64,000 bases of DNA from Larix kaempferi (Eukaryota > Streptophyta > Pinopsida > Pinales > Pinaceae), in the NCBI GenBank assembly GCA_027924585.1, contig BSBM01000823.1, forward strand, positions 315,001-379,000, given 5' to 3'. The first letter of the stretch is position 1. Each line of letters starts with the position of its first letter. The notes below the pieces were generated by a model. That model ran no database searches and was not told the DNA's origin. It was given only the letters and a program-made list of their open reading frames with translations. Positions 23,655 through 34,374 of the stretch are shown here, piece after piece. Made by a program: the position numbers and the translations under genes.

Positions 23655-24976
23655 TGTAATGTCCCCAGCTTGACCCTATTGCATTAATATTGTAAATGAT
23701 GTAAATATTGTTATTTAGTCATGGTGAGGAGCTCACGGCCAAGGCCCCGCCATTGATTTATCGTTTTATGTATCGGCAATTAGAATAGATGCATATGGTT
23801 CTTGTGCTAGCGGAGCACAATGTAATTAAGACATCATGTAAATACGAAATTTAATGGAAAACCAACAGCTGGCTATGCTATGCAACAAAAGAGATAGGGC
23901 ATGGTTCTACAAGGAAAAGGGAGGGAAATTATTCAAACCCTTGAGCTAATGGAATTAATCCATGTGTCAATGGGGAAACCTATAAAACCACCAACTACCC
24001 ATTTTGTCTCATGCACCCAATCATTTAATTCTCCCAAAGATTGGTTGGGGCAGTTAATGTCTTGGGATTGAAGAAGTATGGCAGCCAAATTCGTGCAGGG
24101 GCAAGACATCAACTTGGAAAAACGTGTTTTGTCTCCTTGGGAAAGAAAACACCCATGAATTGGTGCCCAATGCCATTCTGAACAGTTAGCCTTTCATCAT
24201 TCACGCAGTTGGAGCTAGCTGGGTCTTTCCCTACCCGTTTTCATCCCAATCCTGCATTTTTCCATGCCTGGGAGTTCGTTTTTGCATATACATTAGCTGG
24301 GGAGAGAAGGGCCACGACATGGGGGACTGTATGGAGGTCGTTTTTTCCCCAGAATGCCCAGGGACGTTTTTCTAAAAATGGATTTGGCTTCCCAGGGTTA
24401 TTCCCCATCTTCCAATTTCATTTTTGTGTTTCTCCACGTTTTTCTGAGTGAGTTGAAACCCCATCTCATGCATTCCACTGTGGAGAACGTTTTCCTCATG
24501 CCCAGCACTTACACTTTTGCTGTTATATGCACCCATCTCTTAACAGCCTGAGAAACCCAATTTCTGATTGGCTTGGCTGATTTTGACATACCTTTGGCTA
24601 TGTGAGAGCCTGTCTTCCCCTTTTTCCTTGTGGAGATCATGCCCAGCTCGGGGGTGGCAGTGGTGCTGAGAGATTGAGGAGCACACTGGCCTACGGTTGG
24701 GTGGAACGTTGCAGAAGCGTAGCCAGTTGCTGGGGACTACCTTATTGAGATAAGTATTCCCTTGTGTTAAATTTGCAATTATCAATCGATGGATATCTTG
24801 AATGTGTGATGAATGTGTATTTAAAATTACTTCCACTGTGTTCTTAAAATAATTATGCATCTTCATATGCCTGTTATAATAACTGAATTCTTATGAATAA
24901 GATCATGGGGCTAGATGCCCAGTTGTAGCACAATGATCCTCTCTATCATGCTAGTATGATAGGAGGGGACGTTTCA
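23655..24976 (+). repeat. 5' LTR (1322 bp) of the TCAAT-flanked element
   Basis: Starts TGTAATGTCCCC and ends GGGGACGTTTCA. The final TTCA differs from TACA in the 3' copy, which is probably a point mutation. A TATA box lies at 23981. An 80-codon open frame at 24209-24451 is shared with the 3' LTR, but only because the LTRs are copies. Confidence 0.93.
23981..23987 (+). promoter_or_regulatory. TATA box of the LTR
   Basis: TATAAAA, 326 bp inside the 5' LTR, repeated at the same place in the 3' copy (about 31313-31319). It implies a U3 of about 350 bp and a long R/U5. Confidence 0.6.
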
Positions 24977-24979
24977 TTT

Positions 24980-24990
24980 TGGTATCAGAG
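24980..24990 (+). other. Primer binding site, initiator Met-tRNA type
   Basis: TGGTATCAGAG starts three bases after the LTR end. The next base is T where the canonical site has C. Together with the terminal dinucleotides it fixes element orientation. Confidence 0.9.
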
Positions 24991-25129
24991 TTGCGTTGCA
25001 GCACTGGGCCGCTATGGACCAAAACTGATAGTAAAAGAGAAGAGAAGAAGTTAAGTTTTTCTTAAGAGTTTGAAAAAAAAAAATTTGTTTAAAGTCTGTT
25101 TTTGAAAAATTTTGTTTAAAGACTATTTC

Positions 25130-25835
25130 GGAAAGAATTCCCGAATGTCTTCCGCAACTGCGGAAGCATTCGGCGAATCGTTCCGAAATTTCGGAAGTGT
25201 TCTGAGAATTTTTCCGAAAAAAATTGCGAAGGGAAGTTTTTCGGAAGGAATTCTCTTCCGAAATTTGCAGAAGGATTCCGCGAATCGTTCCACAACGCGG
25301 AAGAGTTCGGCGAGTCGTTCTGAAGTTGCGGAAGACTTCGCCGAATCATTCCGCAACTGCAGAATACTTCGCCGAATCGTTCCGCAATTGTGGAAGACTT
25401 CGGCGAATCATTCCGCCATTGCGGAAGCACTCCGCAAGTCGTTCCGCAAATCTTTTCATGAAAAATCACCCAAAACTGCGGGAGCCTTCAGTCGAGCACC
25501 TCGCAATTGCGGAAGGCTTCGGCCAAGCGCCCCGCAATTGCGGAAGGCTTCAGCCGAGCACCCCGCAATTATGGAAGGCTTCAGCCAACCGCCCCGTAGT
25601 TGCGGGAGCATGCTGTGAACTGCCAATTGCGGAAGCCTCCAACCTATTGCCCCGCTAGTTGCGGAAGCCTCCAGCCTATCGCCCCGCCCATTGCGGAAGC
25701 TTTCATCCTATCGCCCCGCCCATTGCCGAAGGCCAACTACCCCGCAGTTGCGGGAGAATTCTGTGAACCACCCGTCGCGGCCGGATTTCGCGAACTGCCT
25801 TTGCGGCAGGATTCAGCGAATCGCTCGATGAGGTG
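25130..25835 (+). repeat. Leader array of about 31-bp palindromic units
   Basis: About twenty diverged units follow the consensus TTCCGCAATTGCGGAAG plus a spacer such as NNTTCGGCGAATCG. The spacing is close to 31 bp: 'cggaag' at 25161 and 25192, 'gcaatt' at 25503, 25534 and 25565. The core is self-complementary (for example CCGCAATTGCGG, perfect at 25532-25543), so each unit can form a hairpin in RNA or DNA. A period that is not a multiple of three argues against a repeated protein. The array starts about 140 bp after the PBS, where packaging and dimerisation signals are expected. Confidence 0.9.
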
Positions 25836-28800
25836 TGATTCGTAAAAAAAAAAAAAAAAACGAGGCATTAACGAATTGTCAGTATGGCATTCTTCCCACG
25901 TGCATGAGGTAATTTGTGAATTTCTGAGAATATAATGCAACTGTGTAAAATGTGCAGAAGGGGAGTGGAAGTTGTCAATTTTGAAAGGATGCAGTCCCGC
26001 ACCTGATGTCAGAATGGAGCATGAAGACAGGCATTGGAAAGCTTGTCCAGCAGGGAACAATGATGCATGACTAGAGTTTGAAGGAGGTCTACATATGTCA
26101 TAGATATTTAGTGCAGAAGAGTGCCAACGGCTGTTTTGACAAACAAATTTTGTTGTCAATATGGGCAATTTCTACAATTGCAGGATATGGAAGAGGAATT
26201 CCATGTCACGATGAGGGATCGAAAAGGGAAGAATTTCTTAAACCTCTGTTTGTTATCATACTTATAATTATGAAATTGTCATATGGCATAAAAATGTTAA
26301 AAATGTAAAGGATTACATAGATGTATATGCACTAGATGGCATCTTAACAAACATTGCATAGTGCATATAGAAATGCTTGTGCATAAATGGGATATTGCAT
26401 ATTGGTAGAATAATGAAGTATGCATATGCAATGAACCACTAATGGAGAATATCGTGGTTGATAATCACTATTGACGTTGGTATTGGTGTAGGACCAAAGA
26501 TAACAAAGAGCATGGCTAAATGTGTTGAGGATGTTGCTGCATAAAGCCAACAACCTTATGCAGAAAGGATGGTGCAACGAGTCTAGGATCATAAAGTTGG
26601 AAAAAGGACTGAGCAGCCTTGGTAAGAGGCCAATTGATCAGGTAACATCAGACGATGTTAATGGTAACCATATAGGTAATGGTTATTGGTTCCAAATTGC
26701 ATGAATGTTGAAAAAGGATTTGGTAAGATCCCTTCAACTATGTATGAGTTATGTTGAGACAGTTTGCATATGATATTAAATACCGCTTGGGACTGTTAAC
26801 CTACCAAGCTTGGTGAGGTGTGGGTAAGTGAAGGAAATGATCCTTACACCCTATGACCGTTTAGAAATCTCAATCCATTCATATGAATTTGTATCATGCC
26901 ATGTGTATGATTTTTATGTGCTTGATAACCAAAGCAAGTGAGGACTGGTGGTCCTGATTATGGAAATGCAAGATATATGAGATAGTCATGTTTCGATCAT
27001 AATATGCGTGAATGCATAGTACTCATGAAACAATGCGAAGTAGCATTGAGTAGATGTGCATTAAGAGATTTTATAAATCTTGTGATGCATTGTATGAATG
27101 CATAGGGATGATACATATGTCATTGCAAAATAAATAATGAATGAAATGATGAATTGATGATAATTCTAGGACCATTTCATGGGCTGTTATGAATGCAGAA
27201 TAGTAAGTGCATAAAGATCCCAATCATGATCGATGGGCTGCTAGAATGCTCTGTGAAAGGACAGAGTTGTATGAATGATATGACTATGAAATTTGATCTA
27301 GATCTTATGAGAAGGAATCTCATGGTTGAGAGCTCTAAGTTCTGTTAGTAAGAACAGTTGTAAATCTCAGATTGGTAAATATTTCGGATTTGAAATTTTG
27401 CTAATAATTGCTAATGACTGTTTGGCTTATATGAAAATGTGTCAGGAGGACATGCTGTAAGTGGATGCTCATGTATGGAAGCAAGCATAAGACCATAACG
27501 GGCAGAGTGGTGTCCCTTACAGGAGCCAAACAATATGAGGATAGCCTCATGGATAAGAAAACTAATTTCTGTAGGAGACAGAATTGTAAATTTATATTGA
27601 ATTTATTTATGAATGCTATTGATTGGTTATGGAACAATTGTATTTGAAGCTTATTGCTAAATGTTGCTGATGGTTTGGCTATTTAATAATGTGTGCCAGG
27701 ATGACACATTGCAGGAAGATCATGTGTGATGGCCTGCAGAAGCCAAAGCAGATGGGAAAGACCCCATGCTTTGGAAATGGGCTTCGGGTGAAGCGCCATT
27801 GATAATGTCTCAGCCAAACTGCATGACGGTAAACCATGAAAGTGATATGGTAAGACTATGCCCAAAGGGCAGGTGAGACACATCTGCAAAATGAATGAGT
27901 ATTCTGTAACCCTAGACAAGAACATGCATGTCTAAATTATTAGGGTTAATATGCATAGCATGCTCTGTCTTATTTATATCATTGTAGAATGCTTGAGTAT
28001 GATTAGGGCCTACATGGCGCACATCGGAAAGGGGGTGCACACCTTTTCTGGTGCTGGGTCATGATAGGGTTTTCAATATTGAATACACCCTAAGGGAATG
28101 GACGCATTCCTAGTGTTTCAATACTTGGTAGTGAATGATATGGAATGTGGTTAAGAATTGATCAGCGATACTGATGAGCTTGCTTATCCTTCTTGTGTTG
28201 TCAGCCTACACAGATGCAGATTGGTACTGCACATTAACGGGAAGAGTGAAGAAGGGTACGCAAAGAGACTGTATGGGAATTAGCAACCTATCTATGCTCA
28301 CGTGAAATATTACCAGAAGGGATGGACAGGCCGAAGAGCTGTGTAATAAGAGAAGGTATCATCCTTGTGTGAGTAGGGGTCATGTTAACCTGCAGTCAAG
28401 AAAGTCACCTATAGAGTTCCTAAAAGGAACCACCGAATTGCACAAAAGAAGGAGTGGAATCCTTGTATAAATTAAGAGCCGATGTGTGTGAAGGGTTACA
28501 GTGCAAGAAGGTGTGGTGACATTGGTGAAGGCATGAAATCTCTATTGGGTCAGCAGTGGGAGGGCAGGCGCCGATGACTGACTGAAAACCCTGAGATGCC
28601 TATTGGGTCAGCAGTGGGAGGGCGGGCGCCAATGACTGACTGAAAACCCTGAGATGCCTATTGGGTCAGCAGTGGGAGGGCGGGCGCCGATGACTGACTG
28701 GAAACCCTGAGATACTTATGGCTCCATAGTAAAGCCTTGACCTATAATGGTCGATGGCGCAGTTTCTTTCCATTGGTCGATGACCCAGACGAATGTGCTG

Positions 28801-30350
28801 GCTCGGCACTGGAGAAGGCCAACCAGGTATGGGACTGGTTGGGCACCTCCAAATGCTTGGTAAATCTAGCTGATGGGGAGGTGTACTGGTTAAGCATTAA
28901 CTATATCCAAGTCCATAGGCGATCCCAAGGCTTGCAAAGTGAAGGAGGATCCTGTGGACCAGAGGGGAAACGCACAATACATATAAGTATTCGTTTTCAT
29001 TTATGTCTTGTTTGGAATAATGAAGGTTACAGGTATAAATATTTTAACAGCTAAGCTAATACACTATTGTTTCTTTGTTGGAAACCTTGGTCGTTGCAGG
29101 AAGGCAAGACCCTGAAAGATTATAAATTGCTGGTAAATCCAGAGAGCAAATGAGTGGGCGATATAAATTATTAAGAAATCCAGGGAGTAGCTGGTTGAAC
29201 GCTATAAAGTTCTTGAAAAGTCCAGAGAGTGACTAGTTGGGAATTAACCACTTCATATGGTAAAGCAGCGTGTACGCTGGCCCAACACCCCTTAAACAAT
29301 TGATAAAACCAGTCAGAGCATTGGCCTAGCATATTGCTAAAGGAAGTGATTGATAAACCCAGTCAGCGTACTGGACTGGAATTGCCGATTCGAATGATTG
29401 TGGAGTAGCCTATGTGCTGGCCCAACATTCGTTATTGTGTTCACGGGAAACCCAAGGCTCGTAAAGCAAAGAAGGATCCCGTGGAAGAAAGTAAAGACAT
29501 CCAATACAGATAAGTATTCAGTTACCTTGCAGCTTCTTGCTTATAAATATACGTGTGTATATGATTTGGTTATGATTTTCTAAACTCTTATTTAGAGAAA
29601 AACCCTATGAAGATGAACTAAACATGTGATTTGATTCAATGATTGAGTGTAGGTATTGCTGGAAGCAAGGACTATGAAGGCATCTTAAAGATGCATGTGG
29701 ACATGTGACCGTCCTAAAGAGCTCAGTATGAGCAGTAACGAAAGACGGTGCTAGTGGAACTGTGTGGGTCCTAGCAGCCAAAGGCTCTGTAAACGACAAT
29801 GGGGAAGGGTTCCCTGGTTGAAATCTATATGCAGACCTTAGACACTAAGTGTCATAGCCAAGAAAGGAAAGTCAAAGCATTCACATTGAAGTGAAAGAGA
29901 CTAAGGAGCATGAAACCACAGCGATGGTGTAGCTCCATAATATAACAAGACTAAGAGGGAGAAACCCTTACTCTTCTCTTTCCTTTTGATTGATGCATTT
30001 ATAAAACAAAAGATTGTTGAGTGCATATCATGGTTGAAAATAGATTGTGTGTAATTGCTTGAGATGAATTGTGAATGCTGAAGTAGTAAATTTCCTGTGA
30101 AAAGATGAACATGAATGAGTTCATGTGTATGTTGGGAAAGCATGAAAAGTATGGAAGTCCCATGAATAAAGTGTGGACATTCCATGTCAATTAGGAAATT
30201 AATGACTAATACTAAATGTTTATGTTATGCTTGTCCTAACAAAGAATTCCCATGATGAATTTCACAGGTAAGAAAGTGAAACAATTGGTTGCGACCGACA
30301 CAAGAAAGTATTGCTAGTAAGCAAAGTGTGTTCAGTTGTGCCCATTGACC
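25836..30350 (+). other. Non-coding interior of the TCAAT-flanked element
   Basis: No pol domain is recognisable on either strand in 4.5 kb. There are loosely repeated segments: 'gataagtattc'-type motifs after 'aggatcc(t/c)gtgga' recur near 28950-28995 and 29480-29520, and 'tccag(a/g)gag' units recur at 29137-29230. A 58-bp triplication lies at 28542-28717. The sequence looks like long-established filler of a non-autonomous element. Confidence 0.6.
28542..28717. repeat. Three tandem copies of a 58-bp GC-rich unit
   Basis: 'attgggtcagcagtgggagg' starts at 28544, 28602 and 28660, exactly 58 bp apart, each followed by 'gcgcc.atgactgactg.aaaccctgagat'. The copies are nearly identical, so amplification is recent relative to the surroundings. 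Confidence 0.95.
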
Positions 30351-30869
30351 ATGGAAGCAGACCGAGGGCTATTAGAGTTGGCTGAAAGTCTTCTTCGAAC
30401 AATTGCCAGGACCCAAGAGAATCTTGGGGAGATGCTCAAGTTACAGAGGCAACAGAATGAGAGAAACCATGAAGCTTTGTAGGACTCTATTCGTCTGCAA
30501 AAATAAGTAAAAAGCATTCTGGGAGCAATCAGCAAGGGAAAGGAAAGTGGATCAATGAAGAAGCATTCATCCAATTGTCTGAGTAAGAAACGTTCCAGGT
30601 GGGAAGACTTCGAGGAAATGGACCGGGAGAAGGGAAAACCGCCAATGAAATGTTGGGGATGTGGAGGGAATCATTGCCTCCGTGACTTCCCAACAAGAGA
30701 ATATCAAGAGGGCAGCAACCGTAAATTCTCCAAGTTTGTGGATTAGTTGGAAGGAAAAGAAAAAGAAGGAATTGTTGTGGAACGATGTCCTCATGTAGAG
30801 CTAGAAGGTCCCAGCCAGCAAGAGCAGTTGGTAAAGACCAAAGGACTTAGTCCTGAAAGACCCAAGTAA
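30351..30869 (+). pseudogene. Small gag-like protein with a degenerate zinc knuckle
   Basis: ATG at 30351 opens a frame of about 170 codons ending TAA at 30867. It is interrupted by TAG at 30480, TAA at 30504 and TAG at 30744, the first two in a Gln-rich helical stretch (LQRQQNERNHEAL). The knuckle, CWGCGGNHCLRDF, has Phe where the last Cys is expected, so zinc binding would be lost. A basic KKRSRWEDFEEMDREKGK segment precedes it. It ends about 105 bp before the purine tract. This is the only coding trace in the element and may be the remains of a once longer gag. Confidence 0.6.
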
Positions 30870-30973
30870 AGGGTGAATTGCAGGACAAACCTACCACATT
30901 TTGTGAATTTTGGACATATGTAAAGTGGGTATCTATTTCCGAAGTGTTGGAACACTGAGGACGGTGTTATTCC

Positions 30974-30986
30974 AAGGGGAGGGAAA
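30974..30986 (+). other. Polypurine tract
   Basis: AAGGGGAGGGAAA ends exactly at the TG of the 3' LTR. It is the expected plus-strand primer site. Confidence 0.85.
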
Positions 30987-32308
30987 TGTAATGTCCCTAG
31001 CTTGACCCTATTGCATTAATATTGTAAATGATGTAAATATTGTTATTTAGTCATGGTGAGGAGCTCACGGCCAAGGCCCCGCCATTGATTTATCGTTTTA
31101 TGTATCGGCAATTAGAATAGATACATATGGTTCTTGTGCTAGCGGAGCACCATGTAATTAAGACATCATGTAAATATGAAATTTAATGGAAAACCAAAAG
31201 CTGGCTACGCTATGCAACAAAAGAGATAGGGCATGGTTCTACAAGGAAAAGGGAGAGAAATTATTCAAACCCTTGAGCCAATGGAATCAATCCATGTGTC
31301 AATGGGGAAACCTATAAAACCACCAACTACCCATTTTGTCTCATGCACCCAATCATTTAATTCCCCCAAAGATTGGTTGGGGCAGTTAATGTCTTGGGAT
31401 TGAAGAAGTATGGCATCCAAATTCGTGCATGGGCAGGCCATCAACTTGGAAAAATGTGTTTTGTCTCCTTGGGCAAGAAAACACCCACGAATTGGTGCCC
31501 AGTGCCATTCTGAACGGTTAGCCTTTCATCATTCACGCAGTTGGAGCTAGCTGGGTCTTTCCCTACCCGTTTTCATCTCAATCCTACATTTTTCCATGCC
31601 TGGGAGTTCGTTTTTGCATATACATTAGCTGGGGAGAGAAGGGCCACGACTTGGGGGACTGTATGGAGGTCGTTTTTGCCCCAGAATGCCCAGGGACGTT
31701 TTTCTAAAAATGGATTTGGCTTCCCAGGGTTATTCCCCATCTTCCAATTTCGTTTTTGTGTTTCTCCACGTTTTTCTGACTGAGTTGAAACCCCATCTCA
31801 TGCATTCCACTGTGGAGAACGTTTTCCTCATGCCCAGCACTTACACTTTTGCTGTTATATGCACCCATCTCTTAACAGCCTGAGAAACCCAATTTCTGAT
31901 TGGCTTGGCTGATTTTGACATACCTTTGGCTATGTGAGAGCCTGTCTTCCCCTTTTTCCTTGTGGAGATCATGCCTAGCTCGGGGGTGGCAGTGGTGCTG
32001 AGAGATTGAGGAGCACACTGGCCTACGGTTGGGTGGAACGTTGCAGAAGCGTAGCCAGTTGCTGGGGACTACCTTATTGAGATAAGTATTCCCTTGTGTT
32101 AAATTTGCAATTATCAATCGATGGATATCTTGAATGTGTGATGAATGTGTATTTAAAATTACTTCCACTGTGTTCTTAAAATAATTATGCATCTTCATAT
32201 GCCTGTTATAATAACTGAATTCTTATGAATAAGATCATGGGGCTAGATGCCCAGTTGTAGCACAATGATCCTCTCTATCATGCTGGTATGATAGGAGGGG
32301 ACGTTACA
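30987..32308 (+). repeat. 3' LTR (1322 bp) of the TCAAT-flanked element
   Basis: Same length as the 5' LTR and alignable by eye without gaps. It ends GGGGACGTTACA and is followed by TCAAT. Differences from the 5' copy are mostly transitions. Confidence 0.93.
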
Positions 32309-32313
32309 TCAAT
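32309..32313. repeat. Target site duplication, right copy (TCAAT)
   Basis: Matches 23650-23654 exactly. Confidence 0.9.
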
Positions 32314-33049
32314 TGATGCAACAAAGTTAGCAGAAGCATAGAAGTGATTTGACCACCTTTACCATTAAAAGAACCTATTAGTAGAATACAGGGGAAAGTG
32401 ATAATTACCATGGTAATATATTCTCAAAGTTTAAGCTTGAATAACACATGGCATAAGGGCATGGCAGCAAAGGTTGATCTGGTGGAAAAAGTGATGGGCA
32501 TTGGATCCATTGGCACACCTATTGAGCCAAGAGTCAAATGACCCATACTGTGGTCATTTGAAGATGATTTAAACAAGGAGAGTACATGGAAAAGATAACT
32601 TGGATGACATGGTGACAAATGGAAAAGAAACAGTAACACACATGCCATGGTCAAGCATAGGAAGCGAAAGCAAGCATTGGATGGTAGTCTGAGGATGAAG
32701 GACACTGCAGGCATCACCAAAACCCCATCTGTGGGCTCATCATTGGTCAAGTAAGAACGACGGATTTTGGAAATCTCTCTCCCATTTGTATAATCATCAA
32801 AGGTCTAGGATGCCTAAAGTGAACATGAACAAATGTTTCTAGTTTTCTTAGGTTTTCATGTTTTATAAGGTTTCATTGTTTTTTGGTGAGACTAGACGAA
32901 TTTATAGCTCTCAAAAAAATTAGACAATATTATAAACACAACTATAAAATACGATGATAATATGGTAATTACTCAGTGCTAAATAATTTTTAATTACTGA
33001 ACACAAATTACTCGTAACTTGATCTAATTATTCAAAGTAAAGAAGTTAC
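32314..33049. other. Unassigned DNA
   Basis: Nothing recognised. It may contain further 3' exons of the minus-strand gene relic to its right, whose last detected exon ends with a donor-like site at 33050/33049. Confidence 0.4.
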
Positions 33050-34374
33050 CTATGTGTATGGTGCCACAATCTCCTCTACTGCCTCCATGGCTCCATCAAG
33101 GTCAAAGGAACCAATGTTCTCCTACCTGGGGGATGGAGACCCGACCCCGAATAGCTATACATTAAAACAAATAAAGTCAACAATGTGTAATTCAAAGTAA
33201 ATATATTAAAAAATACGATATCAAATAAAATACAACAAATACTTGAACATTAAATAAAACAATAGAAAACCTGATCCATGAAGCTCCCTATGGCATGATG
33301 TTGCATATCACCATGGCAAGAATGACCAGAGTGAGAACAACGATGTGTCGTTGTTCCAACAGAACTAGAAGGCCCCTCCTAGGTTCCACCTATACTCGGA
33401 ATGTCCTTGCCACCACCCATAGATTGTGTAGCTATTTGTGTCTCATCGATGTCCCCCCCGGCTCTAGGAAGACATGGCCACAAATTTTGTATGTCTAAGC
33501 AAGTCTTGTGTGGTACATCTGACGGAGTCATGAATCTCATCTAGGCCGCTACCAAACCTGGGTGGATGAGGAGGGGGGTTTGGCTCTCTCCTAAGTGCAG
33601 GAGGTCCTCTAAGTGGGTTGCGGTGCACCTAAGGTCGATCTTGGGTAGAGGCAACACCGACACCCTGAAACTCAATGATGTCAAAATAGTTGACATGGTA
33701 CCCTAGCTCAAAATCGACCCACAATTTCTGAAGGAAATACTATGAGACCTCCAAATTGTTGCACGGGGGCCTTTCAAACACCATGAACCACCTCTTTCTT
33801 TATTTATCTCTCCATGGTTGGTAAATGCAACAATCCATGCAAACCCGAGCCCTCGTCATAGCTGGAGGTTGTCTCGTCAAGGGAACTATGAACTTGCTAT
33901 ACAACTGGGATTCGGTGATGTTGAGGTCTTTTATTTGCTCTTTGGACAACCCAGTAGAGTAGTGTTCCCTCATTCAAGCCCTGTATTGGCTCAAGTTTGT
34001 TATCTCACTGTGTGCAATATTGATTGATTCAATAATGTTTTGAAGTGACGAAGCCAAGGAAACCCGGGAGGGTTCCTTGGTACTGTTCGATTCATTACTT
34101 AGTGCCCTTAATTGATTTAAGTCATGGTGTAATTGATCTTCAGGGTTTTCATTCGATTCATTGCCGGTTCCCATATTGTCTTCTGGAGGTCGGGTTTCAT
34201 TGGTTTCATCGGATGGTTCATGTGTGCCTGACATCTTGTTAGGTATAGATGGCCTGCAATTAAATTTCCTTGGTTTTTTAATGGATTGTAAATTTTTTTT
34301 TAAAATTAAAATTCAAATGGAAAACAAGAAAAAACCAAAAATAAACACAAATTTGTGCTTTGAGGAGCACCTAC
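33050..34374 (-). pseudogene. Relic of a multi-exon gene of unknown function
   Basis: Minus strand. An intron with GTAGGTG...TTGCAG (34374-34254) precedes ATG 34234. The main exon runs to CAG|GTTTTC (33271/33270), a second intron spans 33270-33157 (ending TGTATAG), and a further exon covers 33156-33050 with GTAACT following. The main exon reads MSGTHEPSDETNETRPPEDN, then SQLYSKFIVPLTRQPPAMTR, then WVDFELGYHVNYFDIIEFQG, then a Pro-rich stretch. Stops inside it are TGA (33976), TAA in PWRDK*RKR, and TAGs in EVS*YFLQ, DRP*VHR, MSS*SRG and GGT*EGP, plus one frameshift near 33465. The last exon has TAG in SPR*ENIG. I do not recognise the family. Confidence 0.45.

Larger units (their letters stand above)
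23655..32308 (+). mobile_element. Complete LTR retrotransposon, 8654 bp, probably non-autonomous
   Basis: Two LTRs of exactly 1322 bp (23655-24976 and 30987-32308) share TGTAATGTCC...GGACGTT(A/T)CA ends and are flanked by a perfect TCAAT duplication. A Met-type PBS follows the 5' LTR and a purine tract precedes the 3' LTR. The 6-kb interior has only one coding relic, a small gag with a zinc knuckle at 30351-30869 next to the 3' LTR. No protease, integrase, RT or RNase H was found, so it would need enzymes from another element. By eye the LTRs differ at about 28 of 1322 positions (about 2 percent). Confidence 0.93.

Noticed and set aside
24209-24451. 80-codon frame present in both LTRs of the TCAAT-flanked element (also 31541-31783)
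   Set aside because: It is shared only because LTRs are copies of each other; no homology or coding bias seen.
25112-25658. Protein of 140-170 residues across the palindrome array
   Set aside because: The 31-bp period shifts frame each unit; the frames are open on both strands because of base composition.
25130-25835. CRISPR array
   Set aside because: Units are diverged palindromes with similar spacers, inside a eukaryotic retrotransposon leader, with no cas genes.
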